Notes: generated by a model not told the origin, from the sequence alone. A stretch of 64,000 nucleotides of DNA from Heterohyrax brucei (GCA_028571685.1 CM053146.1:26261431-26325430); one strand, 5' to 3'; counted from the first letter of the stretch, positions 32,972 to 46,625 are shown. Program-made: numbers and translations.

Positions 32972-34024
32972 ATGGGACCCAAAAAGCAACAGACGCTTGT
33001 GGCAAACAAGAAATCACCCATGGCTTCAGAAGTCTTCCAAACAAAACAACCAAGGAGTTTTCCAGATGAAGAAACTTTTCTGAACATCAGAAGGTGAATA
33101 CAAAATGATTATATACAGAGCCCTTCTAGACCTTATACAAAATGCAGCACAACAAAATGAAAAATTAAGCAAGTTGTTCGATCCAATGGAACATCAGTAC
33201 TCTGAAATCCAGCAGATCAAGAACAAAATCAAAGATATAGAAACTTCCATTCAAAGTCAAGAAAATAGAATGGAACAAATGGAAAAAAGAATTTCTGACT
33301 TGGAAGACAGAGCTACTGATGCCAGCGTCTATGAGCAGAAATCAGAAAAAAGTAACAAGAAAAATGAAGAAGCATTAAGAAACATGCGGCACTCTATTAG
33401 GAGGAAAAACTTTTGATTAATTGGAGTCTCTGAACAGGATGAGACACCTGAGAACACAGAGAGTATCGCTGCTGAGCTGCTGACAGAAAACTTCCCAGAA
33501 ATCATGAAGGAAGAGAATATAGATATCCCAGATGCGTATCATACACCACTCAATATAGATCTGAAAAGAAAAACTCCAAGACATATTACAATCAAGCTTA
33601 ACAAAATGAAACATAAGCAGCAACTCTTAAAGGCAACAAGACTCAAAGCAAAGCTAACATTCAGAGGGAAACCCTGTAGGTTCTCGTCAGATTTCTCAGC
33701 AGAAACCATGCTGGCACGGAGACAGTGGCACGACACATTCAAAGTCTTGAAGGAGAAGAACTTCCAACCAAGAGTTATATATCCTGTAAAACTGTCTTTC
33801 AAATATGAAAATGAAATTAAGACATTCCCAGGTAAACAGAAACTCAGAGACTTTGTAAAAACCAAAGCAAAGGTACCAGAAATACGGTAAGAATCTCTTA
33901 CCTTTGTCTCAGAAGAACAAAACCACTAACTTTATATTTTAGAATGACACATCATCCAGAATTCTACTTGGTTAGGAAAGGCTTCACACTCAATCACAGC
34001 TTTAACACTGAAACAATCCAGTGA
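32972..34024 (+). pseudogene. L1 ORF1, broken
   Basis: RNA-binding ORF1 protein gene. It starts at ATG 32972 (MGPKKQQTLVANKKSPMASE) but meets a stop after FLNIRR near 33093. The coiled coil follows in 33105-33416 with heptads EIQQIKNKIKDIETSIQSQ and MEQMEKRISDLEDRA. The RRM and C-terminal domain lie in 33504-33890, with DIPDAYHTPLNIDLKRKTP and SSDFSAETMLARRQWHDTF. The natural stop is at 34022-34024. Three frame breaks separate otherwise well-kept domains. Confidence 0.88.
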
Positions 34025-34335
34025 GTATCATAAAAAGTATGGTGCCAATATATTAAAAAGAGCGATGTACTACAGTCATTATAGTCCTTCCAGATGGAGA
34101 GGAAGTTTACAAGATTGGTAGTAATTAAAATGGGCTTTATATTAAGGGGGATCTTGGGGGAAGCCATAAAGCACAAGAAAGATGTAACATACCATAGCAA
34201 GAAATGTAACACAGGAGTCTCAACAACTAAAAAACCAGCTCTGAAAAAGGTGAAAAATCAACTCACAAAAAAGAATGTCCCAGAACAGACTAAGAACAAC
34301 AGAGATAACATCATCACAAAAATAAACATATCACA

Positions 34336-37300
34336 ATGGCAGCAGAGAACACACACCTATCAATAATTACATTGAATGTGAATGGACTGAATGCTCCAGT
34401 AAAGAGACATCAAGTGTTGTCTACAAGAAACTAACTTGAGATGTAAAGATAGGAACAAACTGAAAATTAAAGAAAGGAAGAATATATATCAAGCTAACAA
34501 TAAATAAAGAAGAGCAGGTATGGCGATTGAAATCTCAGACAAAATCAACTTTAATCTAAAATCCACCATCGTGGACAAAGATACACACTATTTTCTGCTG
34601 AAAGTTTCAGTACACAATGAAGACTTAACTATATTAAATATCTATGCACCTAATACCAGTGCACCTAAATATGTTGAAGAAACACTGACTGCACTCAAAA
34701 AAGAGTTAGATCACTCCACAATAATAGTGGGAGACTTCAACACTCCACTCTCAATACTAGACAGAGATGAAGAAGACCTCATTGCCACAATTAACCAACT
34801 AAACCTCATTGATATATACAGAACTTTCTACCTATCAGCAGACAATTACACCTTCTCCAGTGTATGTGGAACATTCTCCAGAATTGACCATGTGTTAGGA
34901 CATAATGCAATTTTCAACAAAATCTGTACCATTGAATTAATGCAAAGCATCTTCTCAGATCATAAAGCCATAAAAGTCAAAGTCAATGGCAGAAAAAAAC
35001 ACAGAAAGTGGAACTCTTGGAAACTGAACAACATCTTGCTCAAAAAACCATGGGTTCTAGAAGAAATCAAGGGTGAAATAAAGAAATTCATGGATTCCAA
35101 TGAGAATGAAAACACTTTCTACCAGAACCTACGGGATACAGCCAAAGCAGTCCTCAGAGGTCTGTTTATCTCCATAAATTCACACACCTGGAAGGAAGAA
35201 ACAAACCAAATGAAGGAACTAATCCTACAGCTTGACAAGGAGAGAGAGAACAACAGAGGAACCCCTCAGACAACAGAGGAAAGCAGATCATAAAGATTAG
35301 AGAAGAACTAAATGAATCAGAGAAAAGAAAAACAATTGAAAAAATTGAAAATGCCAAAAGCTGGTTTTTTGAAAAGATCAACAAAATTGACAAACCACTG
35401 GCTAAACTTAATAAAGAAAAACAGGGAAGGAAACAAATAACCCAAATTAGAAATGAGAGGGGAGTGGTCACAACAGGTCGAAAAGAAATTAAAAATACCA
35501 TACAGAATACTATGAAAGACTGTACTCTAACAAATTTGAAAACCTAGAGGAAATGGACAAAGTACTTGATTCATATCACCTACCCAAATTATCACAACAT
35601 GAAGAAGAACAACTTAATAAACCTATCACAAAGGAAGAGATTGAAAAGGTCATCAAAAAACTGCCAACCAAAAAAAGCCCAGGCCCAGATGGCTTCATTG
35701 CAGAATTCTATGAAGCTTTTAGAGAAGACTACTGAGACTATTTCACAGCATTGAAAGGGATGGAGTACTCCCGAATTGATTCTATGAAGCTAGAAGAACC
35801 ATGATACCAAAAATCAGGGAATACCCAATCAAAAAGGAGAACTACAGACCAATATCACTCATGAATCTAGATGTAAAAATCTTCAACAAAATTCTTGCCA
35901 ATAGAATACAGCAACATATCCAAAAAATAATCCATCATGACCAAGTGGGATTCATACCAGGGATGCAAGGCTGGTTCAACATCAGAAAAACAATGTGATT
36001 AACCACATAAATAGCACAAAAGGTAAGAATCACCTGATTTTGTCCATTGATGCAGAAAAGGCATTTGATAAAGTCCGACACCCATTCATGCTAAAAACTA
36101 TTAGCAAAATAGGCATAAACAGAAAGTTCCTCAACACAGTAAGGGCCATTCGCACAAAACCTACTGCCTACATCATCCTGAATGGACAGAGACTGAAAGA
36201 GTTTCCCTTGAGAACAGGAACTAGAGAAGGATACCCACTCTCACCTCTCCTATTCAACATAGTACTAGAAGTTCTAGCCAGAGCAGTTAGACAAGACCAA
36301 AAAATAAAGGACATCTGCATCAGCAAAGAAGAAGTCAAAGTCTCCCTGTTTGCTGATGATATGATTGTATATGCAGAGAATCCCAAAGAATCTATAAGTA
36401 ACCTACTCAAACTGATAGAAGAATTCAGCAAAGTCTCAGGATACAAGATAAACATAAGTAAATCAGTAGGATTCCTTTATACCAACAGTGAGGCTGCTAA
36501 TGACGAAATCATCAAAACAATACCATTTACTGTAACCCCCAAGAAGATAAAGTACCTAGGAATTAATCTAACCAGAGAAATAACAGACCTGTACAAAGAG
36601 AACTATAAGCCCTTGCTACAGGAAACTAAGGGAGACTTACATAAATGGAGACACCCTGCTCATGGATAGGAAGGCTTAACATTGTGAAAATGTCTATTTT
36701 ATCCAAAGCAATCTACTTATATAATGTAATCCCAATACAAGTTTTAGTGTCATTTTTTAATGAGATGGAGGAACAAATTACCAATTTTGTTTGGAAAGGG
36801 AAGAAACCCCAGACAAGTAAAGTATTACTAAAGAAGAAGAACACACTGGGAGGCCTCTCATTACCTGACTTCAGAACCTGTTACAATGCCATAGTGGTCA
36901 AAACAGCCTTGTACTTGTACAAGAACAAACAGATCGAACAAAGGAACAGAATTGAGAATCCAGAGATGACACTATCTGCCTATGAACAGTTGATATTCGA
37001 CAAAGGCCCTAAGACATTAAACTGGGGTAAAAACCATCTCTTTAACAAATGGTGCTGGCAAAATTGGATATCCATCTGCAATAAATTGGAACAAGATCCA
37101 TATCTTACACCTTATACAAAAACCAGCTCCAAATGGATAAGCCAAACCAAGTGCCGTCGAGTCGGATCCGACCTAAATATCAAATCTAAAATGATAAAGC
37201 TCATCCAAGAAAAAGTAGGAACAACAATGGAAGTTTTAATACACAGTGTAGACAGACTTCAAAATCTGTCAAACAAACCACAATCAACAGAAGAGAAAAT

Positions 37301-38084
37301 AGATAAATGGGAACTACTAAGAATCAAGCGCTTTTGCTCATCCAAAGACTTTATCACAAGAGTTCAAAGACCACCTACAGAATGGGAAAAAATATTTGGC
37401 AACTCTATATCAGATCGACGCCTGATCTCCACAATCTACGAGGTACTACAAAATACAAATAAGAAGAAGATAAATGATCTAATTAAGAGATGGACAAAGG
37501 AGATGGACAGACATTCCTCTAAAGAGGAGATTCAGGCAGCCAGAAAACACATGCGGACATGTTCACGATCTTTAGCTATTAAAGAAATTCAAACCAAGAC
37601 AACAGTGAGATACCATCTCACCCCAACAATATTGGCCGTGATCCAAAAAACACAGAACAACAAATGCTGGAGGGGCTGTAGAGAAAGTGGAACTCTCCTA
37701 CACTGCTGGTGGGGCTGCAAAATGGTCCATCCTCTTTGGAAAGCAATCTGGCACTTTCTTAAAAAAATGGACATAGATATACCATTTGACCCAGTAATTC
37801 CACTACTTGGAATATATCCTACAGAATCAAGGCCATTCACACCAACAGATACATGCACAAGAATGTTTATCGCCACACAGTCCTTGATAGCAAAAGGATG
37901 GAAACAACCGAGATGCCCAACAATAGAGGAATGGATAGGTAAACTATGGTATATATACTCAATGGAACACTATGCAATGATAAAGAACAATGACGATTAC
38001 AGGAAACATCTCATAACCTGGTTTCAACTGAAAGACTTTATGCTGAGTGATAGTAGTCAGAGACAAAAGACAAATATTGTATGA
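34336..38084 (+). pseudogene. L1 ORF2 (endonuclease-RT), broken but well kept
   Basis: Start ATG at 34336 (MAAENTHLSIITLNVNGLNA). A deletion at 34416 removes roughly 36 nt of the endonuclease. The rest of that domain (34520-35050) shows NIYAPN, GDFNTPLS, SRIDHVLG and SDHKAI, the family's catalytic motifs. The RT occupies about 35553-36660, with [11 protein letters not shown] and the active site [14 protein letters not shown]. The C-terminal part is one open frame of 480 codons (36645-38084), including [18 protein letters not shown], a C-x3-C-x7-H-x4-C Cys-rich motif. Frameshifts near 35293, 35735, 35998 and 36660 prevent a full product. Confidence 0.9.
37141..37169 (-). mobile_element. 29-nt SINE/RTE-tail insertion, in frame in L1 ORF2
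   Basis: GCCAAACCAAGTGCCGTCG and AGTCGGATCC lie between AAATGGATAA and GACCTAAATATC. Sister L1s (24440, 41085) read AAATGGAT..AAAGACCTAAATATC. The net gain is 27 nt, adding nine residues (SQTKCRRVGS in place of K) without breaking the frame. Its sense strand is minus. No TSD is clear. Confidence 0.7.
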
Positions 38085-39107
38085 GACCCCTATGATAAAA
38101 ACTCAAAAACAGACTTATGCATAGAGAAAAGACTCTTTGAGGGCTGCAAAGGAGAGGAGGGAGGGAGAGTGAGGGTGAGGGTTTAGATTAGATAGTTGGT
38201 AGAAATTTGGTTGGGTGAAATCGATGATAGCACACATTAGAAACAAGAACAATATTAAGTGAACTTCAACATAACTTGAATATCCTTTCCATCTTAACCC
38301 ATTATTGCAAGGTCAGAGTTGCTGGGGCAGGGGGCAGGGTACCATGCTTTTAGGGGAAATCTAGGCCAGTTGGCACAACTAGCATATTGCTAAGTGGGCT
38401 CTCTGCACCCCACATTGGTGAGTGGTGTCTGCGGTCTTAAAAGCTGCCTAGCTGCCATCCGAGGGCACAGCAAATGGTCCCAACTCAGCAGGAATGGATG
38501 CTTTCGGAGGACCAAAAGGACATGGGGAAAGACAACTCAGAACACAGAGAGACCCACATGTGTGAGTGCCTACATCAACTTGAGACCGGAAGAACCTGGC
38601 CACCACCTGTGACAGCCGCGATGGAGCTCACAAAGTTGAATCTCACTGGCAACACAAGATTGAAAAGGGGAGCACCTCAGATCTCCACTAAAAGATCACA
38701 ACTGATGGTCCAGCGGCTTCGGGGTTCACCTGGGAATATGGCCTCTGGCTCTGGTGCTGCCCTTGCCCATAAATCATTACAAAGGTCCACTCTTTGAACA
38801 CGAATGGATTGGACTTGGTGATGCAGAGTGACCACATATTGGATGCACTTTATGGTTCTAAGCATCTATAGGATATCATCCTGTGGACCTCTGGCTGGAG
38901 TAAGGGGTGTGGGTGGAGAGGAGGGGAAAGGAAACTGTTGGGAAGATGAGACATGTATGGAGCAGAGAGGAATAATGTGCTGTCACCAGGCAGGGAAAGC
39001 AGTGGAAGCGGCATATATTTGAGCATGTAAATTTATATGGGAATGTACATTTTCACTCAATCATAATTAAAAATAATAGTAACAATAAAATAAAGAAAAA
39101 AATAAAA

Positions 39108-42004
39108 AGAAGTCAATTTATCTCTGTGAATGCACACATCTGGAAGGAAAAAAACACCCAAACCAAAGAAATAACCCTACAGCTTCAACCAGTAGTGAGA
39201 GAGCAACAGAGGAACCCCTCCATCACCAGAAGAAAACAGATCATAAAGATTACAGCAGAACTAAATGAATTAGAGACTAGAAGTACAACTGAAAAAATTG
39301 AAAAGACAAAAAACTGGTTTTCTGAAAAGATCAACAAAATTGACAAACCACTGGAGAAACTTACTAAAGAAAAACAGGAAAGGAAATGAATCACCCAAAT
39401 AAGAAATGAGAGGGGAGGTGTCACAACAGATCCAACAGAAATCAAAAATATCATAAGAGAATACTACAAAAGACTGTACTCTAACAGATTTGAAAACATA
39501 GAGGAAATTGATGAATTCCTAGATTCATGTCACCTACTAAAATTATCACAAGGTCGAGCAGAACAACTTAATAGACCCACCACAAAGAAAGAGATTGAAA
39601 ACACCGTCGAAAAACTACCATCCAAAAAAAGTCTGGAACCAGATGGCTTCACCTCAGAATTCTACCAAGCTTTTAGAGAAGAGTTATCTCCAATATTACT
39701 GAAACTATTCCACAGCATAGAAAATGATGAATACTCCCAAATTCATTCTATGAATCCAGCATAACCCTGATACCAAAGCCAGATAAAGGTCCAGAAAAAA
39801 AGATGAACTACAAAACAATATCACTCATGAACTTAGATGCAAAAATCCTCCACAAAATCCTTGCCAATAGAATTCAACAATGTATCAAAAAGATAATTCA
39901 TCATGACCAAGTTGGATTCCTGGTTCAGCATCAGAAAAACAATTAATGTGATCAACCACATAAATAACACAAAAGACAAGAATCATCTGATTTTGTCAAC
40001 TGATGCAGAAAATACATTGATAAAGTCCAACACCAATTAATGTTAAAAACTCTCTGCAAAATAGGAATAGACAACAAATTCCTTAATGCAACGGGGCCGT
40101 TTATACAAAGCCAACTGCCTACATCATCCTGAGTGGAGAGAGATTGAAATAATGCCTCTTGAGAATGGAAACTAGACAAGGACGCCTACTGTCACCTCCT
40201 ATTCAACACTGTACTCGAAGTACTAGCCAGAGCAATTACACAAGGCCAAGAAATAAAGAGCATCTGTGTCAGCAAAGAAGAAGTAAAAACTCCCTATTTG
40301 CAAATAATATGATTGTATAAGCAGAGAATCCTAAAGAATGCATAAGTAAACTTATCAAACTGATAGAAGAGTTCAGCAGAGAATCAGGATACAAGATAAA
40401 TGTACGTAAATCAGTAGGATTCCTTTATACCAAAAGAGATCATCAAAGAAGAAATCACCAAATCAATACTATTTACCATAGCACCCAAGAAGATAAAATA
40501 TCTAGGAATAAATCTAACTAGAGAAATAATAGACCTTTACAAAGAGAACTACAAGACCTTACCACAGGAAACTAAGAAAGACTTACATAAATGGAGTAAC
40601 CTTCCCTGCTCACAGATAGGAAGACTTAACATTGTGAAAATGTCTATTTTACCCAAAGCAATCTACTTACATAACGCAATCCCAATACAAATTCCAGTGA
40701 TAATTTTCAATGAGATGGAGAAACAGACTACCAACCTTGTTTAGAAAAGGAAGAAACCCTGGATAAGTAAAGCACTACCGAAGAAGAAGAACACACTGGA
40801 AGGCCTCTCACTATCTGATTTTAGAGCCTATTACACTGACACAGTAGTCAAAAGAGCCTGGTACTAGTACAAAAAGAGACATATAGACCAATGGAATAGA
40901 ATTGAGACTCCAGAGACGTCACCATCCTCCTATGAAAAGTTAATAATTCAAAAAAGTCCCAGAGATTTTAAACTGGGGTAAACACAGTCTCTTTAAGAAA
41001 TGATGCTGGCAAAATTGCACATCCATTTGCAAAAAAATTGAAACAAGACCCATGCCTCACACCTTAGCCAAAAACCAACTCAAATTGGATGACAAAAGAC
41101 CTAAATATCAAATCTAAAACGAAAAAGATCATCCAAGAAAATATAGAATCAACAAGGGAAGTTTTAATACACAACATAGACAGACTTCAATATCTGACAA
41201 AGCAAGATCAACAGAAGAGAAAATAGATAAGTGGGAATTACTAAAAATCAAATACTTTCGCTCATCCAAAGGCTTTATCAAAAGAGCTAAAAGATCACCT
41301 ACAGAATGGGAAACAATATTTGGCAACTATATGACAGACCAATGTCTGATCTTCATAATCTACAAGGTACTGCAAAATATCAACAGGAAAAGGATAAATA
41401 ATCCAATTAAGCAATGGGTGAAAGAGATGGACATATACTTCTCTAAAGAGGATATCAAGGCAGCCAAAAGACACATGCAGAGTTGCTCATGATCATTGGC
41501 TATTAAAAGAAATTCAAATCAAAATTGTGGAGATATCATCTCACCCCAACAAGGATGGCTATGATCCAAAAAACACAAGACAGCAATTTCTGGAGAAGCT
41601 GTGGAGCAATTGGAACTCTCCTACACTCCCAGTGGGATTATGAAATGGTACAACCTCTTTCAATAGCAATTTGGTGCTTCATTAAAAAGCTGGATGTAGA
41701 TATACCATTTGATCCAGTAATCTCACTGTTTAGAATATATCCTACAGAACTAAGGGTAGTCACAGGAACAGATACATGCACACGAATGTTTATTGCAGCA
41801 CAGTCCACAACAGCAAAACGATGGAATCAACCCAGATGCCCAACAACAGAGGAATGGATAAACTACGGTATGTATACTCAGTGGAACTATGCAATGATAT
41901 AAAGAACAATGATGATTTTAGGAAACATCTCACAACTTGATTTCAATGGGAAGACATTAGGTTGAGTGAAATTAGTCAATGGCACAAGGACAAATATTGT
42001 ATGA
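39108..42004 (+). pseudogene. L1 ORF2 remnant (Z/RT/C-terminal)
   Basis: Truncated ORF2 without endonuclease. The linker EITLQLQPVVREQQRNP is near 39150. The RT region is 39480-40500, where the FADD site is mutated (near 40290, LFANNM-like after a base loss). The Cys-rich C-terminal segment near 41590-41650 is altered (FWRSCGAIGTLLHSQWDYE, so two Cys and the His are lost). Stop at 42002-42004. Frameshifts are frequent, so it is more decayed than the upstream copy. Confidence 0.85.
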
Positions 42005-43000
42005 GATCCCTACTATAAGGACTTAAAAACAGACTTATGTGCAGAAGAAAAGATTCTTTGACGGCTGCAAGGGAAGGGAGGGAGGAAGGAAGCGGGCTGA
42101 TTACAGATTAGTTGACAGAAATTTGGCTCAGTGAAATCAGTGACAGCACCTATTAGAAAGAAGAGCAGTTTAACCAGACTTCAGCATAATGTGAATAGCG
42201 TTCCAATCTTAACCCAAAATTGCAACGACAGGCTAGCTGCAATGTGGTTCTGGGGACCATGCTCTCAGGGGACATCGAGGCCAATTGGCATAACTAGCAT
42301 ATTGCTAAGGGTGTCTTTTCCACCCATATTGGTGAGTGGTGTCTGGGGTCTTAAAAGCTGGCAAACTGTCATCTGAGGTACACTAAATTATCCCAACTCA
42401 GCAGGAACAGATGATCACCAAGGACAAAAATGACACAGGGGAAAGAGAACCCAGAAGACAGAAAGAACTATGTGAATGGATGACTAGAAGAACCAGACAG
42501 TGCCTGGCTATCATCCCTGACAACAGTGATGGGGCTTACAAAATTGAGTCTCAGTGGCAACGTGAGAATAAAAAGGAGTGCACCCTGAGAACTCCACTAA
42601 AAGACCACAATTGATGGTCCGAAGGCCTTGGGATTCCCCTGGGAGGATGGCCCCTAGACCTGATGCTGCCCCTGATCATAAATCTTTACTGAGGTCAACC
42701 CCTCAGCCAGGAATAGGGTGGACTCAGTGACACAGAGTGACCATATCGCGTGTTCAGTTTATGGTTCTATGCATCTGTAGGGTGTTGTCCTACTAACCTC
42801 TTACTAGAAGGAAGTGAAGAGGGTGGAGAAGAGGGCACAGGATATTGTTAAGAGGATATGACCTGTACAGAACAGAAAGGAGAATTGTGCTGTCCCCAGG
42901 CAAGAAGAGCAGTAGGAGAAGTGCATAGGCAGGCATGCAAATTTAAACCAGATTTTACACTTTCACTCAATCACAATAAATAAATAAAATAAAATAATGA
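39108..43000 (+). mobile_element. Young L1, 5'-truncated in ORF2
   Basis: Starts within ORF2 (GTCAATTTATCTCTGTGAATGCAC, matching 35155-35190 of the previous copy) directly after the tail of that copy, and runs through the 3' UTR to a TAAATAAATAAAATAAAATAA tail near 43000. It carries the same 3' UTR boxes as the copies at 38085 and 55805. About 3.9 kb and inactive. Confidence 0.9.
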
Positions 43001-45457
43001 CACTGGAATTTGTACTGGTATGACACTGTATCTGTAGACTGCTTTGGGAAGAATAAACATTTGTCACAATATTAAATCTGTTCATTATCAAGGTAGGTTT
43101 CTCCACTTACGTAGGTTTCTTGGGATAAAGTTTTATAGTTCTCTTTGTATAGGTCTTTTACATATCTTTCTGATTTATTCCTAATTATTTTATCTTGTTT
43201 GTGACAATTGTGACTAGCACTGGCTTGGTAATTTCTTTTTTGATGATCTCTTTGTTAGTGTAAAGGAATCCAATTGATGTATTTATGTTTATCTTATATC
43301 CTGATACTTTGCTGAACTCTTCTATTAGTTCCAGTAGTTTCTTTGTAAATTCTTTAGGGTTTTCTGTATGAAGATTACATCATCTGGAAAAAGAGATACT
43401 TTCACTTCTTTCTTACCAGTGTAGATGTCCCTTACTTATTTATCTCGTCTAATTGTCCTGGCTAGAACCTGCAGTACAATGTTGCATGAAAATATAAGAA
43501 TGGGTATCTTTGTTTCTTGTTCTCAAAGCAGTTGCCTTCATTCTCTCTCCATTTATGGTGATGTTGGCTATTAGCTTTACATAGATGCCTCATCACTTTT
43601 GGGAATTTTCCTTCTATTCCTATTTCGTTGAGGGTTTTCAATATGAATGGCTGTTGGACTTTGTGAGATTCCTTTTCTGCATGAACTGATAAAATCAAGT
43701 GGTTCTTTTGTTTATTTATGAGGGTGGTTACATTAATTAGTTTTTCTCATGTAGAAGCATCTCTGAATTCCTCATACTTGGTCATAGCCAATTTTTTTGT
43801 TGTTGTTGTTGGATTTCATTGGCTATAATTTTGTTGCAGAGTTTTGAATATAAGTTCATGAGAAATATTGGTTTGTAATTTTACTTTTTGTGTGCTGTCT
43901 TTACCTGGTTTTCATATCAGGATTATACTAGCTTCATAGAATGATTTTGAGAGTTTTCTCTCCTTTTCTATGCCATGAAATGCCTTCAGCAATAGTGATA
44001 GTAGCTCTTCATAAAAGTTTGGTATAATTCTCCAGTGAAACCATCTGAGCCAGCATCTTTTGGGAGTTGGAAATTTTTAAATACCGTTTCAATTTCTTCT
44101 TTTATGATGGATTTATTATGTTATTCTACTGATTGTGTTATTTTTAGTAGGTAGCATGTTTCTTGAATTTTTTTTCATTTCCTGTAGGCTTTTCAATTTG
44201 TTACAGTACATTTTTTCATAGCATCGTGTTATGATTTCTTTAGTTGCAGCTGGGTATGTTGTGATATCACCCATCTCATTGTTTGAATTATTTATTTTGC
44301 CTCATTTTTTTCTTTTGTAAGTTTGGACAGTGGTTTGTTGATTTTGTTGATCTTCTCACTATACCAGAATTTGTTTTTGTTGACTCTTTCAATTGTTTGT
44401 CTAGTCTCTAATTCGTTTAGTTCTGTTCTAGTTTTTATTATTTGTTTTCTTCTGGTGTTTCAGGAGTTCTTTCGTTGCTCTCTTTCTACTTATTTGAGTT
44501 GTATATTAGTTCTTTGTTTTGGGCTCTTTCTTCTTTTTCAATATGTGCATTTATTGAGATAAAGAGACCTATGAGCAGTGCTTTTGCTATATCCCATAGG
44601 TTTCATTGTAGGATGTTTTCATTCTCATTAGATTCTACGAATTTCTTTATTCCATACTTGATTTCTTAGGTAAACCAGTAGTTTCTGAACAAGGTATTGT
44701 CTATCTTCCACACATTTGATTTTTTTTTTTACCTTGTTTTTCCTGCTGTTGATTTTGACTTTCATGGATTTATAGTGAGAGAAGATGCTTTGCTGTATTT
44801 CAACGCTGTGGACTTTGTTAAGACATGACTTATGGCCTAATATGTGGTCTATTATGGAAAATGTTCTGTGCTTGTTCGAAAAGAAGATGTACTTCCCTAA
44901 TGTTGGGTGGAGTGTTCTGTCTATGCCTATGGCATTGAGTTATTTGATTATGGTATTTAGATTTACCATGTGTTTATTGAGCTTCTTTCTAGTTGTTTTG
45001 TGCCTCACAGATAGTGTTGTATTGAAGTCTCTTACAACTATTGTCTACCTGTTCATCTCACTTTTCAGTAATGTTGGAGTTTATTTGATGAATTTAGAAC
45101 CTCTGCCATTGAGTGTGTAAATATTTAACATGGTAATGCCTTCCTGATGCATTGACCCTTTAAGCAGCATATAGTTACCTTCCTTGTCCACTGTGGTGGA
45201 GTTTAGTTTAAAGTCTATTTTATCTGAAACAATCATTGCCACTCCTGTTCTTTTTAGAATGCTGTTAGCTTGGTAAATATTTTTCTATCCTTCAAGTTCA
45301 AGTTTATCTGTATCTTTAAGTCTAGTGTATCTTTTGTAAAAGGCATATAGACATAGCATTATTTTTTAGACATTCTGCTACTCTTTGTCTCTATTGACGC
45401 ATTTAACTCTTTTACATTCAATGTAATGATTGATACGTATGAATTTAACGGTGCAAT
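43001..45457 (-). pseudogene. L1 ORF2 remnant, start codon lost
   Basis: Minus-strand ORF2 lacking its C-terminus. The start is ATT at 45457 (then APLNSYVSIITLNVKE). Endonuclease about 44700-45457, RT about 43100-44100. In the RT the active-site region near 43375 is damaged (DDVIFIQKTL-like). Many stops. Only the order of L1 blocks, compared with 34336-38084, supports the call. Confidence 0.8.
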
Positions 45458-45805
45458 TCTGGTGCCTTTTTGGTGAATTGTTAACAGAGCCTTTGTTCCA
45501 CTTAATTTTCTGTACGGTGTCATTTCTCTTTATGAGTTTTCTTCTCATTCTTTCCATTGTTGTTGGTTTTATATTTGTTGATATTTCTTAATTTTTTTCT
45601 TGTTTGGATATGTAAGATTATTAATTTTTACATCTTCATATTTATGCCTAAAATTCTAAGTTTAAACTAGTCTTTAATTTCTTTGTATCACTTTTATTTC
45701 CTCTCAGTGTGAAAAACCTGTGGATACATAAACTTGTCCTTCTTATGGTATGATGTTGTCATCATTTACATACTAAGATCTTCTGTTTCCTTATTTTTAG
45801 TGTTT

Positions 45806-46625
45806 TGTTGTTGTTACATGCCATCGAGTCAGTTCTGACTCATAGAGACCTTATAAGCAACAGAATGAAATAGTGCCCAATCTTGTGCCATGACCATGAT
45901 CATTTTCATGCTTAAGCCCATTGTTGCAGCCACTGTGTCAATCCATCTTGTCAAATGTCTTCCTCTTTTTTGCTGATCCTCAACTCTACCAAGCATGATG
46001 GCCTTCTCCAGGGACTCATCCTTCCTGACAACATGTCCAAAGTATGTAAGGCACAGTATTGTCATCTTTGCTTCCAAGGAGCACTCTGGTCGTACTTCTT
46101 CCAGAACAGATCGGTTTGTTCTTTTGTCAGTTCATGGTTTGTTCAACATTCTTCTCCAACACCACAATTCAAAGGCATCAGTTCTTGTTCTGTCTTCTTT
46201 GGTCCAGCTTTTGCATGCATATGATTTGATTGAAAATACCATGGCTTGGGCCAGACACATTTTAGTCTTCAAGGGGATATCTTTACTTTTGAATACTTTA
46301 AAGAGGCTCTTTGTAGCAGATTTTCCTAATGCAATGAGTCTTTGATTTCTCAACTGCTACTTCCAAGGACATTGATTATGGACCTAAGTAAAATGAAATC
46401 CTTGACAACCTTGATCTTTTCTCCATTTATGATAATGTTGCTTACTGGTCCAGTTGTGAGGATTTTTGTTTTCCCACTGTTGAGGTGCAATCCATATTGA
46501 AGACTGTAGCCCTTGATCTTCATCAGTAAGTGTCCCAGATCTTCTTAATTTCCAACAAGTCAGGTAGTATTATCTGTGTAACAGAGTTTGTTAATGAGTT
46601 GTCCTCCAATCCTGATGCCTCCACT
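45806..46625 (-). mobile_element. RTE LINE 3' part inserted in L1
   Basis: Minus-strand RTE. 46353-46132 encodes the RT C-terminal region (RLIALGKSATKSLFKVFKSK, AQAMVFSIKSYAC, FELWCWRRML). 46077-45829 encodes LTYFGHVVRKDESLEKAIML and GRRHLTRWIDTV-like text, then the 3' UTR and a GTTGTTGTT (plus strand) terminal stretch at 45808. It is the least diverged RTE here and a useful guide to the 3' end shared with the AfroSINE tails. The adjacent CCACTGATAGACAAGTGG near 46620 is a short palindrome. Confidence 0.88.

Larger units (their letters stand above)
32164..39107 (+). mobile_element. Young L1, nearly full length
   Basis: Best-preserved L1 in the window: 5' UTR 32164-32971, ORF1 32972-34024, ORF2 34336-38084 and a 1-kb 3' UTR ending in an AT-rich tail (AATAAAATAAAGAAAAAAATAAAAAG) near 39107. 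The 5' terminus GGGTGGAGTCAAGATGGCAG is the full-length start. It contains one small in-frame insertion (37141) and several frameshifts, so it is not active. A second L1 of the same kind follows directly. Confidence 0.93.

Noticed and set aside
36645..38084. A 480-codon open frame that might be a domesticated gene.
   Set aside because: It is the C-terminal part of L1 ORF2, in its natural place within a complete L1 with 3' UTR. The frame stays open because the element is relatively young, not because a host gene is there.
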